From Gallionella sp. (GTDB lineage Bacteria > Pseudomonadota > Gammaproteobacteria > Burkholderiales > Gallionellaceae), in NCBI GenBank assembly GCA_030682375.1, contig JAUXOL010000001.1, forward strand, positions 1 to 64,000: 64,000 bases of DNA, in the 5' to 3' direction. The notes below the pieces were generated by a model that saw nothing but the letters and a program-made list of their open reading frames with translations, was not told where the DNA came from and did not search any database. Of this stretch, positions 38,167-46,922 are shown piece after piece. Made by a program: the position numbers and the translations under genes. Position 1 is the first letter of the stretch; each line of letters begins with the position of its first letter.

Positions 38167-40026
38167 TCAACCCGACTGCTCTTGGCAGGAAGACTCTGCA
38201 ACGAGCGGCAATAGCGGCCCAATAAACTCCCGATAATTCATCCAGCGTGCCGTTGATGTTTTGTAAATTTTCTGGCGCACCTGCCAGTTGCTGGCGGTTG
38301 ACACTCCTCGCTCTGTCTCATGGAAGCTCATGCAATGATCGTCCCATTCCAACCCCAAAAAACAGATCACTTTTTTGCTCCAGAACTCCACGTCCTCGAC
38401 CAAACCCTCATAAGGAACATCCAGAAATATTTCCGGGGGCAGCGTTTTTCTCCAATGGCTCATCAAACGGAGATATTCCTGATAATAGAATGCAAGATCA
38501 CCCAGATCATTGGCGTAGGCATGCGTCCCCAAAAAACTCTGAAAATAGATCGATAAGCACGTATCTACCGGAGTACGCTGCATATGAATAATACGAGCTT
38601 TCGGAAACACCGAGTGAATGAGCCCGAGATTCATAAAGTTTGCGGGCATTTTATCTATCACACGCAAAGCATCGACTGAATGCTTGGTTAACTCAGCTTC
38701 ATAATCGCACGCAAGTTTCATAATCTGTTTATGGTGACTAGCATCCCCTGAAAGGCTCCTGGCACTCGCCGCTTCATTCCAGAACTCCAACTCACCAGCA
38801 CCAAAAACATCTCGATGTGAAGCCAGAATCTGCTCCATCAGCGAAGTCCCGGAGCGCGGCATGCCAACAATAAAAACAGGGCGCTCTAAATCACTGGAGC
38901 CATCACTATAGCGCCTCACAATTTCCACCGAATTTGCCGTTATGACAGAATCGACCCACTTACGGTGATGATCCCTATCAAACCGCTCACCAACTTCCTT
39001 TTGCAAACAATTGGCATGGGCATAATATGGAAAAGCCGCCGCATAATTCCCAATGTCGTCATGATATTTGCCTAGCGCATAATTAAGGCTGATTGCATCT
39101 TTAGGCTTGACCTTTCCTGCCAGCAGCAAGCTCGCTTGCTTCGCCCAACCGGACTCCTCTGGTGTCATTTTTTTCAAAAAAGCCAGCAGCGCCCAAGCGG
39201 AGGGACATCCGGGGGTAATTTGAAGTGCTCGTTCAACTTGCGAGCGAGCCGCATCAAACTTCCCTTGTTCATACAAAGTCCCAGCAATACCCAAAATGGC
39301 TTCCGAATAATCCGGATTAAGCTCAAGCGCCCGATGAAAACAAGCAAGCGCCCTTTCGGGCTCCCCAATATCGTGGAATGCCTTACCTAGATGAAAGTGG
39401 GAATTAGGAAAATCCGAATTTAAAGCTATGGATCGCTCGATGAGCTCGATAGCAACGGCAAATTGCCGATTCTCCCGCATTACATCACCTAAATTACTAT
39501 ATAACTCAGCAAAGCTCGGCTGTAGCTCCAGCGCCCGCCGGAAGCAATTAATTGCGCTCTCCAGTCGCCCTTGTTGCTGAAACACTATTCCCAAATTGTT
39601 CAGCGCGGCAACATAGCTGGAATTAAGCTCAATCGCCTTCCCGAAACTCGATCCAGCTTCATCCAAACGACCAAGCGATTGATAAGCGTTGCCCAAGTTG
39701 AAATACAGCGGAGCAACCGGGTTGAGGCGCGTGGCTTTACCGATCAACTCCACCGCACGCTCATAATCCCCCTCTTGCCTAGCTATCAGGCCAAGCAGGT
39801 GCAAGGCATCAGGATGATCCGGGGCTAAACGCAAAACCTGATGGTAAATTTCCATTGCCTCTTGAAGACAACCGGACTGCTGAAGGCCCAAAGCCCTTTG
39901 CAGCATTTGTCCCACTTGCTTCTGAAACGTCGGCGCGCTGGCAACCGTGGGGAGATGATGACAGCAATGCTTATATTTCCGATTGCTACCACAGGGGCAA
40001 GGGGCGTTTCGTCCGACATTATTCAT
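38167..40026 (-). CDS. SEC-C / TPR / sulfotransferase protein, copy 2
   Basis: A 619-residue paralogue of copy 1 with a longer TPR array. The SEC-C motif (RNAPCPCGSNRKYKHCC) lies at residues 6-22; about eight TPRs follow (LHLLGLIARQEGDYERAVEL, LYFNLGNAYQSLGRLDEAGS, ALNNLGIVFQQQGRLESAIN and others); then the sulfotransferase with FIVGMPRSGTSLMEQILASH and MQRTPVDTCLSIYFQSF. The start ATG 40026 gives MNNVGRNAPC; an in-frame extension upstream has no homology and overlaps the cyc2 promoter region. The gene is visibly A/T-richer in wobble positions than its neighbours, suggesting separate acquisition. Confidence 0.88.
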   Translation of the reverse strand: MNNVGRNAPCPCGSNRKYKHCCHHLPTVASAPTFQKQVGQMLQRALGLQQSGCLQEAMEIYHQVLRLAPDHPDALHLLGLIARQEGDYERAVELIGKATRLNPVAPLYFNLGNAYQSLGRLDEAGSSFGKAIELNSSYVAALNNLGIVFQQQGRLESAINCFRRALELQPSFAELYSNLGDVMRENRQFAVAIELIERSIALNSDFPNSHFHLGKAFHDIGEPERALACFHRALELNPDYSEAILGIAGTLYEQGKFDAARSQVERALQITPGCPSAWALLAFLKKMTPEESGWAKQASLLLAGKVKPKDAISLNYALGKYHDDIGNYAAAFPYYAHANCLQKEVGERFDRDHHRKWVDSVITANSVEIVRRYSDGSSDLERPVFIVGMPRSGTSLMEQILASHRDVFGAGELEFWNEAASARSLSGDASHHKQIMKLACDYEAELTKHSVDALRVIDKMPANFMNLGLIHSVFPKARIIHMQRTPVDTCLSIYFQSFLGTHAYANDLGDLAFYYQEYLRLMSHWRKTLPPEIFLDVPYEGLVEDVEFWSKKVICFLGLEWDDHCMSFHETERGVSTASNWQVRQKIYKTSTARWMNYREFIGPLLPLVAESSCQEQSG

Positions 40027-40133
40027 GACTAGCCTAGTATCTACTTTAATTTTGGCATTTATGCTGGGATTCCATTGTATCGAATCAGCCTCAACACATT
40101 GTTGCAAAAAAACCACACAAAGCAGACAAATTT

Positions 40134-40161
40134 TTGACATACATTCCAGCGTTTCTATACA
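40134..40161 (+). promoter_or_regulatory. Sigma-70 promoter of cyc2
   Basis: TTGACA (40134-40139) and TATACA (40156-40161) are spaced by 16 bases. Transcription would start near 40169, giving an 80-base leader with a 6-bp hairpin (AAAGTT/AACTTT, 40204-40220) before the AAGGA ribosome-binding site at 40236. Consensus -35, good -10. Confidence 0.6.
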
Positions 40162-40247
40162 GTCCGTTCCCAGTGAAAGCAGGGAGGCTCTGCAATCGCT
40201 ACTAAAGTTGGAAAAACTTTAAATTAACTTTTCTCAAGGAAAATACA

Positions 40248-41504
40248 ATGAAGAAAATCGTTCTCTCGATCGCTGGCGTAATGGCCGCTGCCGCATTTGC
40301 TCCAGAAGCATCCGCTCTGCCAGCATTCGCACGTCAAACCGGCATGGCATGTACCGCTTGCCACGCACAACACTTCCCAGTTCTGAACGGTTTCGGTCGC
40401 GCATTCAAGGCCGCCGGTTACACCATGATGGGCGCACAAGGCAAGGTCGAAGGCGAGCACCTGTCCCTTCCTGACACCCTGAACGCAGCTATCCTGGCCA
40501 AAGTTCGCTATCAGAAAGATAACGGCGCCTCTACCAAGGTTCTGGCTACCGATCCTAACGGCACTGCTAACGGCCAACTGCAATTCGGCGACGAATTCAG
40601 CCTGTTCTTCGGCGGTCGCGTTGCTGAAAACATCGGCTTCCTGTTCGAAGGCAACACCGTTGCTGCTCCGCTGCTGGCCGGCTTCAAGATGCCAATCGTT
40701 TTCGACATGGGCGGCGCTAAGATCGGCGTGACTCCGTTCACCACCGATGCTCTGGGCGTACAGTACGGCTTCGAACTGTCCAGCGGCGGCGTGTTGCGTG
40801 CAAACCGTTGGGCTGAGCACCGTCGTGAAACCTCCGCTATCCAGTACCTCGCCAACGATGGCGGCGCTGGCCTGGGCGCAGCAACCGGCTTCGCTCTGTC
40901 CGCACAGAACGACATGGGTTTCATCAACATCACCAAGTTCGCTCCTGCTTTCGGCATGGGTGCTAACGGTGGCGCTGTTCCGTCCGTTGACATGAAGTCC
41001 ACTTATGTCCGTATTGCAGCAACCCCGACTGTGGGCGACTGGGCAATGGTTGTCGGCGCTGGCTCCATGAGCGGCACTTCCGGTAACGGCGCTACCACCG
41101 TATCCGCTCAAACCAAGGAAACTTTCTTTGACTTCCAAGCTCAAGGCGAAGTTGGCGGCAAGGAGTTGGGTGTTTACGCTCAACACGCATCTGCTCCAAT
41201 CAGCGCGGCTGGCGTACTGAATGCATACAATGCCGCGAACATTCAGACCAAGAAGGCATACACCATCGGTGCTGACTACTCTGTGATTCCTAACAGCCTG
41301 CACATCGGCGCTGCATACCGTAACGGTAATAACGGCGGCGCGATCGGTGCTGACGGCGACAACGCTGTGACCCTGACTGCTGTTTACGATCTGGTTCAGA
41401 ACGTTGCTCTGCACGTAAACTACAGCTCGTACAGCGGCTCTTCCCGTAATGCAGTTGGTTCCGTTAAGTCGCTGACCACCTTCATGCTGGAAGCTGCATG
41501 GTAA
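40248..41504 (+). CDS. cyc2: Cyc2-type outer-membrane cytochrome-porin (Fe(II) oxidation)
   Basis: A 418-residue fused monohaem cytochrome c and porin. It has a signal peptide (1-23, PEASA), then the family hallmark ARQTGMACTACHAQHFPVLN with haem motif CTACH at residues 35-39 and NGFGRAFKAAGYTMMG. The remaining 350 residues are amphipathic beta-strands rich in Gly/Ala, ending in an aromatic residue (FMLEAAW), as outer-membrane barrels do. Cyc2 in Gallionellaceae, Mariprofundus and Acidithiobacillus oxidises Fe(II) at the cell surface. Codon choice (GCT, CGT, GTT, CTG) differs from the GCG/CGC-rich neighbours in a way typical of very high expression. A consensus promoter, a near-ideal ribosome-binding site and a strong terminator frame it as a single-gene transcript. 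Confidence 0.88.
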   Translation: MKKIVLSIAGVMAAAAFAPEASALPAFARQTGMACTACHAQHFPVLNGFGRAFKAAGYTMMGAQGKVEGEHLSLPDTLNAAILAKVRYQKDNGASTKVLATDPNGTANGQLQFGDEFSLFFGGRVAENIGFLFEGNTVAAPLLAGFKMPIVFDMGGAKIGVTPFTTDALGVQYGFELSSGGVLRANRWAEHRRETSAIQYLANDGGAGLGAATGFALSAQNDMGFINITKFAPAFGMGANGGAVPSVDMKSTYVRIAATPTVGDWAMVVGAGSMSGTSGNGATTVSAQTKETFFDFQAQGEVGGKELGVYAQHASAPISAAGVLNAYNAANIQTKKAYTIGADYSVIPNSLHIGAAYRNGNNGGAIGADGDNAVTLTAVYDLVQNVALHVNYSSYSGSSRNAVGSVKSLTTFMLEAAW

Positions 41505-41570
41505 GTTAGCTGATGTCGTGAATGGCTGAGCGCAAGCAAAGTCATTCATACAAAAGCTGATGTAGTACAA

Positions 41571-41602
41571 AACAGGGGAGACTTCGGTCTCCCCTGTTTT
41601 TT
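41571..41602 (+). terminator. Strong Rho-independent terminator of cyc2
   Basis: A perfect 12-bp stem, AACAGGGGAGAC (41571-41582) and GTCTCCCCTGTT (41587-41598), closed by a TTCG tetraloop and followed by a T-tract to 41602. It insulates cyc2 from the next gene. Confidence 0.93.
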
Positions 41603-41643
41603 GCGCTTGCTTCCCTCTCCCCGTTCGGCAAGAATGCTCCGAC

Positions 41644-42399
41644 ATGAGCATGCTGAACATCGCCACCTACAATATCCACAAAGGCTTCTCGCACTTCAAC
41701 CGCCGCGTCGTGCTGCACGGGTTGCGCGAACGACTGCGCGAGCTGGATGCCGATATCGTGTTCCTGCAGGAGGTGCAGGGCGAGCACCGCCACCATGCCG
41801 GACGCCATCTGAACTACCCAGACGAGGCGCAGCACGAGTTCATCGCCGGTTCGGTGTGGCCGCACCACGCCTATGGCAAAAACGCGGTATACGAGGCAGG
41901 ACACCACGGCAACGCGATCCTCAGCCGTTTCCCCATCGTGCAATACCAGAACAAGGATGTCTCCGCGCACCGTTTCGAGAGTCGCGGATTGCTGCACTGC
42001 GAGATCGAACTGGCGGACGGGCTGCGCGTACATTGCCTGTGCGCCCACTTCGGCTTATTCGCGCGCGGCCGACGCGAGCAGACGCGGGCGCTGATCGCCC
42101 ATGTGCGCGACACCGTTCCGCCGGATGCACCGCTGATCATCGCCGGCGACTTCAACGACTGGCGCAACCAGATGAGCGAGACCCTGGCACGTGCCCTGAA
42201 CGTTCAGGACGTATTCCACCTGCATGCAGGCGCGCCCGCGCGCAGCTTTCCGGCGCGTCTGCCGATGCTGAGACTGGATCGCATCTATGTGCGCGGCTTC
42301 GGCGTGACACACAGCGAGGTGCATGTCGGCGACGCATGGCAGCGGCTGTCGGACCATGCCGCACTGTCGGCGCGGCTGAAACGCCACGACGGGATATGA
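41644..42399 (+). CDS. Endonuclease/exonuclease/phosphatase-family protein (YbhP-like)
   Basis: A 251-residue EEP-fold metallohydrolase: ATYNIHKGF, FLQEVQGEHRHHAG, GNAILSRFPIV, the catalytic IIAGDFNDWRNQ and LSDHAALSARL. No signal peptide or membrane helix is seen. In Betaproteobacteria this family often sits just before the cardiolipin synthase gene clsB, as it does here and as E. coli ybhP-clsB (ybhO) does, suggesting a role in phospholipid metabolism. The substrate is unknown. Confidence 0.88.
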   Translation: MSMLNIATYNIHKGFSHFNRRVVLHGLRERLRELDADIVFLQEVQGEHRHHAGRHLNYPDEAQHEFIAGSVWPHHAYGKNAVYEAGHHGNAILSRFPIVQYQNKDVSAHRFESRGLLHCEIELADGLRVHCLCAHFGLFARGRREQTRALIAHVRDTVPPDAPLIIAGDFNDWRNQMSETLARALNVQDVFHLHAGAPARSFPARLPMLRLDRIYVRGFGVTHSEVHVGDAWQRLSDHAALSARLKRHDGI

Positions 42400-42424
42400 A
42401 GCCCAACGCTCCATTGAAGAACTC

Positions 42425-42520
42425 AACCCGCCTCCCCCTTTACCAAAGGGTGATCGAGGGAGATTTTGATATTCCGGCAACGCTCAAAGCCCCCCTGCCC
42501 CCCTTTTACAACGGGTGGGT
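42425..42520. repeat. CCCCCTTT-type intergenic repeat, copy 1
   Basis: The gap before clsB holds CTCCCCCTTTACCAAAGGG, AGGGAGATTTTGA and CCCCCCTTTTACAACGGGTGG. These match the repeats at 43741-43858 and 44229-44278. Short CCCCCTTT...AAAGGGGG hairpins with a GATTTTCA neighbour are common dispersed repeats in Betaproteobacteria. Confidence 0.6.
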
Positions 42521-42559
42521 AGTACCGTTGCGCGCATCTTGCCGAATGGGCCGCCCAGA

Positions 42560-43732
42560 ATGAGAAACCACATGGTCGCTGGTAACCGCCTGACGCTGCT
42601 GCAGAACGGCACGGCCTACTTCCCGCGACTGTGCGCAGACATCGATACGGCCCAGCATTCCATCTATCTGGAAACCTACATCTATGCCGCGGACGACAGC
42701 GGGCGCATGGTCTCGGAGGCTTTGCGGAGAGCCGCCGCACGAGGCGTCACGGTACGCCTGATGCTGGACGGTTTCGGTTCGGCGGAACTGCCGCAACACT
42801 GGGTGGACGAGTTGCGCGACGCGGGGGTCGAGGTGCAATGGTTCCGGCGCGCGGTCTCCCCGTTCACGCTGCAGCGCAGCCGACTGCGGCGGCTATATCG
42901 CCTGCACCGCAAACTGGCAGCGATCGACAGCGAGATCGCCTTCGTCGGCGGCATCAACATCGTCAACGACATCCCGCCGCACGCCAGCATCTCCGAGCCG
43001 CGACTGGACTACGCGGTACGCATCCAGGGCACACTGGCCGGGACAGTGCATGCGACCATGCGCCGCCTGTGGAACATGGTGTCGTGGGCCACACTGCGCC
43101 GACGCAGCAAGACGATGGATTGGCGGCTGGGCAGGATAGGCAAACCCGAACCCGATGCACCCGTCGCCCTGCTGATCCGCGACAGCCTGCGCCACCGGCG
43201 CGACATCGAACGCGCCTATCTCAGGGCGATCGTCGGAGCACGCAAGGAGATCGTGATCGCCAACGCCTACTTCCTGCCGGGAAGGGTGTTCCGCCGCGCA
43301 CTGATAGATGCCGCGGAACGCGGCGTACGCGTCGTGCTGCTGCTCCAAGGGCGGGTTGAATACTGGATCCAGCATTATGCGACGCAGGCCTTGTACGACC
43401 GCCTGCTCGCCGCCGGCATCGAGATCCACGAATACCGGGACAGCCACCTGCACGCCAAGGTCGCAGTGATCGACAGCACATGGGCCACAGTAGGCTCATC
43501 GAACATCGATCCGTTCAGCCTGCTGCTGGCGCGCGAAGCCAATCTGGTCGTGCAGGATGCCGAATTCGCACAGGGGTTGCGCGCCAGCCTGCTCGCCGAG
43601 ATCGCGAGCCACGGAATGCCAGTACATAGATCGGGAAGAGGTTTCTGGACGCGGGCGCTGGCACGCATCAGCTACGGCGCGATCCGCCTGCTGTTCGGGA
43701 TGTTCGTCTTGCCGGGCAAACGGCGAAAGTAA
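42560..43732 (+). CDS. clsB: Cardiolipin synthase B
   Basis: Phospholipase D-type cardiolipin synthase. The 390-residue protein has two HKD motifs: HRKLAAIDSEIAFVGG and HAKVAVIDSTWATVGSSNID. The N-terminus includes LLQNGTAYFPRLCADIDTAQ and IYLETYIYAADDSG, and it lacks the transmembrane pair of ClsA, as ClsB does. I chose the ATG at 42560; the ATG at 42572 is also possible. It lies downstream of an EEP-family gene, as in E. coli ybhP-clsB. Confidence 0.92.
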   Translation: MRNHMVAGNRLTLLQNGTAYFPRLCADIDTAQHSIYLETYIYAADDSGRMVSEALRRAAARGVTVRLMLDGFGSAELPQHWVDELRDAGVEVQWFRRAVSPFTLQRSRLRRLYRLHRKLAAIDSEIAFVGGINIVNDIPPHASISEPRLDYAVRIQGTLAGTVHATMRRLWNMVSWATLRRRSKTMDWRLGRIGKPEPDAPVALLIRDSLRHRRDIERAYLRAIVGARKEIVIANAYFLPGRVFRRALIDAAERGVRVVLLLQGRVEYWIQHYATQALYDRLLAAGIEIHEYRDSHLHAKVAVIDSTWATVGSSNIDPFSLLLAREANLVVQDAEFAQGLRASLLAEIASHGMPVHRSGRGFWTRALARISYGAIRLLFGMFVLPGKRRK

Positions 43733-43740
43733 CCAGGGCG

Positions 43741-43858
43741 AAAATCCCCCGCTCACTTCGTTCGCGGCCCCCTTTTACAAAGGGGGCTATTTGCAAGCTG
43801 CACTCTTTAAGCTCCCCCCTTTGCAAAAGGGGGGGCTAGGGGGGGATTTTCAAGGGGA
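43741..43858. repeat. CCCCCTTT-type intergenic repeat, copy 2
   Basis: Two hairpins, GCCCCCTTTTACAAAGGGGGC-like and CCCCCCTTTGCAAAAGGGGGG-like, with flanking AAAATCCCCC and GGGGGATTTT. The right half forms the 3' end of the DUF559 gene. The phrase TCACTTCGTTCG recurs in copy 3. Confidence 0.8.
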
Positions 43859-44229
43859 TTACACACAACTTCAATCCGCCTCTGCACCTCCGCATGAATC
43901 GCATCAAGCACCGCCTCGCACTCGCGAAGCACTTGCACGTCATCGAAACGCAACACCATTAATCCGATGTTTACCAACTGCGCGTCGCGACACTCATCCC
44001 TGAGTCGGTGCTCCGACTCGAAGTGCTGCGAACCATCCAGTTCGATCACAAGCTTCGCCTTGGGACAATAAAAATCCACGATAAACGACAGCAAAGGCTT
44101 CTGGCGATAAAACTGCACACCGCATAGTTGCTTATTCCGCAGTCGCCACCACAGATGCTGCTCAGCATCGGTCATATTCGAGCGCAGCATTCGTGCAAAC
44201 GGCTTCAGTTTTTTGTCGTAGGGCCGCAT
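43807..44229 (-). CDS. DUF559 domain protein (Vsr-like endonuclease fold)
   Basis: A 140-residue protein of the DUF559 family, which has a very-short-patch-repair/restriction-endonuclease-like fold. Conserved residues are visible: ARMLRSNMTDAEQHLWWRLR, GVQFYRQKPLLSFIVDFYC, KLVIELDGSQHFES (the catalytic-type Glu/Asp) and VLRFDDVQVL. The start MRPYDKKLK is the family N-terminus. The last 17 residues (NPLENPPLAPPFAKGG) are the translation of the adjacent intergenic repeat, so the repeat supplies the stop codon. It is probably a mobile cargo gene, and its function is unknown. Confidence 0.88.
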   Translation of the reverse strand: MRPYDKKLKPFARMLRSNMTDAEQHLWWRLRNKQLCGVQFYRQKPLLSFIVDFYCPKAKLVIELDGSQHFESEHRLRDECRDAQLVNIGLMVLRFDDVQVLRECEAVLDAIHAEVQRRIEVVCNPLENPPLAPPFAKGGA

Positions 44230-44278
44230 AAATCCCCCGCTCACTTCGTTCGCCGCCCCCTTTTGAAAAAGGGGGCTC
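44229..44278. repeat. CCCCCTTT-type intergenic repeat, copy 3
   Basis: AAATCCCCCGCTCACTTCG and CCCCCTTTTGAAAAAGGGGG, nearly the same as the left part of copy 2. Together copies 2 and 3 bracket the DUF559 gene in direct orientation. Confidence 0.75.
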
Positions 44279-44284
44279 TGTACG

Positions 44285-45241
44285 CTACCGAATATCGACA
44301 CCCGCGCCATGCGCCTGTTCATCTGCGAAGTAGCTCGACCTGACCATGGGCGCACAGGCAGCATGACTGAATCCCATCTCCTGCGCGGCACGCTCGAACA
44401 TCGCGAAGGTTTCGGGCGGCACGTAGCGCAGCACCGGCAGGTGGCCATCGGAGGGTTGCAGGTACTGGCCTATCGTCAACATGTTGACATCGTGCGCGCG
44501 CAGGTCGCGCATCACTTCCAGCACCTCGTCGTCGGTCTCGCCCAGCCCCACCATCAGGCCGGACTTGGTGACGACCTGCGGGAAGCGCGCCTTGAAGTCC
44601 TTCAACAGCTTCAGCGAATGCGCGTAATCCGCGCCGGGACGGGCGAGCGAGTACAAACGCGGCACGGTTTCAAGATTGTGGTTCAGCACATCCGGCAGGT
44701 CGTTCGCCATCGCATCCAGCGCTGCATCGAGACGACCGCGAAAGTCCGGCACCAGCGTCTCCAGTCTTGTCGTCGGCGAGCTGGCGCGGATCGCGCGCAG
44801 GCAGTCGGAGAAGTGCTGCGCACCGCCGTCGCGCAGGTCGTCTCGATCCACGCTGGTGATGACGACATAGCGCAGCTTCAGCAAGCCGATGGAGCGCGCG
44901 AGGTTCTGCGGCTCTTCCGGATCGGGCGGCAGCGGCTTGCCGTGCGCGACATCGCAGAACGGGCAGCGGCGCGTACACACGTCGCCCAAGATCATAAAGC
45001 TGGCCGTGCCCTTGCCGAAGCATTCACCGATGTTCGGGCAGGAGGCCTCCTCGCACACCGTGTGCAACTGGTTCTCGCGCAGCATGCGCTTCACATCGTG
45101 GTAGCCCTGCCCGCTGCCGGACTTGACGCGTATCCATTGCGGCTTGCGCAGGCGTTCCTGCAACGGCACGATCTTGATCGGGTTGCGCGCGGTCTTCTGT
45201 GCGCCGGTCTGGCGCTTCTGGATTTTTTCTTCGTTGTTCAT
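44285..45241 (-). CDS. lipA: Lipoyl synthase
   Basis: Radical-SAM enzyme that inserts two sulphurs into octanoyl groups to make lipoate. The 318-residue protein has the auxiliary cluster [12 protein letters not shown] (C-x4-C-x5-C), the radical-SAM cluster [13 protein letters not shown] (C-x3-C-x2-C), [16 protein letters not shown] and a C-terminal RSSYFADEQ carrying the conserved RSSY serine. lipB, a common neighbour, is not in the window. Confidence 0.97.
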   Translation of the reverse strand: MNNEEKIQKRQTGAQKTARNPIKIVPLQERLRKPQWIRVKSGSGQGYHDVKRMLRENQLHTVCEEASCPNIGECFGKGTASFMILGDVCTRRCPFCDVAHGKPLPPDPEEPQNLARSIGLLKLRYVVITSVDRDDLRDGGAQHFSDCLRAIRASSPTTRLETLVPDFRGRLDAALDAMANDLPDVLNHNLETVPRLYSLARPGADYAHSLKLLKDFKARFPQVVTKSGLMVGLGETDDEVLEVMRDLRAHDVNMLTIGQYLQPSDGHLPVLRYVPPETFAMFERAAQEMGFSHAACAPMVRSSYFADEQAHGAGVDIR

Positions 45242-45250
45242 GCTAGCCTC

Positions 45251-45377
45251 AAAGGCTTTCTAAAAAATTCGCGAGGGGGGATGGATGCAAGGCGCACGGA
45301 GCGCAGGAACCGGAATGTACTTTATGTACATGAGGATTCCGAGCACCGCGCAACGCCGCAGACGCCCTCCGCAGCAA
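45251..45377. repeat. Dispersed intergenic repeat between nadA and lipA
   Basis: The 141-base gap is filled by a sequence bounded by AAAAAATTCGCGAGGG and GCAGCAATTTTTT, with a central hairpin ATGTAC-TTTAT-GTACAT (45315-45331) inside GGAAT/ATTCC arms. This pattern, with a GTACATGAGGATT core, occurs as a dispersed repeat in many proteobacteria. Confidence 0.7.
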
Positions 45378-45382
45378 TTTTT

Positions 45383-46480
45383 TCACGCGTTGCCGATGCC
45401 GCTGGTCGGCAGTTTGATCTGCTGCGCAAAGTCCAGCATGCGCTTGATCGGCAGCACCGCACGCGGAATGATCTCCGGATCGACGTGTATCTCGTTCCTG
45501 CCGCTTTCCAATACGTCCGCCAGATTCTGCAGGCCGTTCATCGCCATCCATGGGCAATGGCTGCAGCTGGTGCAGTTGGCTCCCGCTCCTGCGGTCGGCG
45601 CTTCGAGGAAGACCTTGTCCGGACACAGCGTGCGCATCTTGTGTAGGATGCCGTTATCGGTCGCGACGATGAATACACTTGCATCGGATTTCTGCGCCGC
45701 CGTGATCAACTGCGTGGTCGAGCCGACCACATCGGCCAGCTTGACCACCGCGCGCGGCGACTCGGGATGCACCAGCACCAGCGCGCCCGGATGCTGCGCC
45801 TTCATCTCGATCAGCTCTTTCGCCTTGTATTCGTCGTGCACGATGCACGAGCCCTGCCACAGCAGCATGTCCGCGCCGGTCTGCTCCTGCACGTAGCTGC
45901 CGAGGTGACGATCAGGCGCCCACAGGATTTTCTCGCCGCGCTCCATCAGGTGCTTCACCACCGGCAAGGCAATAGAGCTGGTCACCATCCAGTCGGCACG
46001 CGCCTTCACCGCAGCACTGGTGTTGGCATACACCACCACCGTGCGGTCCGGATGCGCATCGCAGAACGCAGCGAACTCGTCCACCGGACAGCCGAGGTCG
46101 AGCGAACACTCCGCTTCGAGGTCGGGCATCAGCACGCGTTTCTCGGGATTCAGTATCTTCGCGGTCTCGCCCATGAAGCGCACGCCCGCGACGACGATGG
46201 TCTTGGCCGGATGCCGGTGGCCGAAGTTGGCCATGTCCAGCGAATCGGACACAATGCCGCCGGTCTCCTCGGCGAGATCCTGCAAGTCGGGATGCACGTA
46301 GTAATGCGCGACCAGCACCGCATCCTGCGCCGATAGCAGGCGCTTGATGCGCGCGATCAGCTCGACCTTCTGCTCCGGGCACGGCTCCTGCGGACGCTTC
46401 GCCCAGGCCTGTACGGTGCTGCAACCGGTCTGTGCCGCGTCAGGATGCTCGTAGGCGATGGAAATGACGTTATCGGACAT
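45383..46480 (-). CDS. nadA: Quinolinate synthase A
   Basis: [4Fe-4S] enzyme that condenses iminoaspartate with dihydroxyacetone phosphate in NAD synthesis. The 365-residue protein has [36 protein letters not shown], the cluster cysteines (ECSLDLGCP region, [20 protein letters not shown]) and [18 protein letters not shown]. It overlaps nudB by 11 bases. Confidence 0.96.
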   Translation of the reverse strand: MSDNVISIAYEHPDAAQTGCSTVQAWAKRPQEPCPEQKVELIARIKRLLSAQDAVLVAHYYVHPDLQDLAEETGGIVSDSLDMANFGHRHPAKTIVVAGVRFMGETAKILNPEKRVLMPDLEAECSLDLGCPVDEFAAFCDAHPDRTVVVYANTSAAVKARADWMVTSSIALPVVKHLMERGEKILWAPDRHLGSYVQEQTGADMLLWQGSCIVHDEYKAKELIEMKAQHPGALVLVHPESPRAVVKLADVVGSTTQLITAAQKSDASVFIVATDNGILHKMRTLCPDKVFLEAPTAGAGANCTSCSHCPWMAMNGLQNLADVLESGRNEIHVDPEIIPRAVLPIKRMLDFAQQIKLPTSGIGNA

Positions 46481-46922
46481 GGCTCGCTCTTTCCGCTAGT
46501 TGCAATATCGCCGCGCGATTGCTCGGCGAGAACACCTTATCTGCCGCCTGCTGCCAGGGCAGCCACTGAAAGCTCAGATGCTCGCGCGGCGCAAGCTGGA
46601 CGGCTTCCTGTTTCGATAATTGCAGGCCGAACACATGCTCGGTGTTTTCGGTGACGCCGGGTTGGTAACGGTGGCGCCAGTGCGGGTAGATCTCGTAGAC
46701 GTTCTGCATCTGCCAGTCGGCCAGCACATACTGCGACGCATCGATGCCGGTCTCCTCGCTCACTTCGCGGATCGCCGTATCGGCCAGCGCCTCGCCCGGT
46801 TCGCAACTGCCGGTGACCGATTGCCAGTAACCGGGATGATCGGCGCGCTCCAGCAGCAGCACATCGAGGTTTGCCGTATGGATCACCACCAGCACCGAGA
46901 CCGGCTGTTTGTATTCCGTCAT
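46470..46922 (-). CDS. nudB: Dihydroneopterin triphosphate diphosphatase (Nudix)
   Basis: Nudix hydrolase that removes pyrophosphate from dihydroneopterin triphosphate in folate synthesis. The 150-residue protein has the Nudix box [20 protein letters not shown] and the NudB-type [20 protein letters not shown]. It lies near aspS, the common setting of nudB. Its start overlaps the barstar gene's stop by one base. Confidence 0.92.
   Translation of the reverse strand: MTEYKQPVSVLVVIHTANLDVLLLERADHPGYWQSVTGSCEPGEALADTAIREVSEETGIDASQYVLADWQMQNVYEIYPHWRHRYQPGVTENTEHVFGLQLSKQEAVQLAPREHLSFQWLPWQQAADKVFSPSNRAAILQLAERASHVR

Noticed and set aside
43741-43858. CCCCCTTT hairpins as ordinary Rho-independent terminators
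   Set aside because: They lack a T-tract in the right place for clsB and recur as a repeat at three sites, so a repeat element is the better explanation, although they may still stop transcription.
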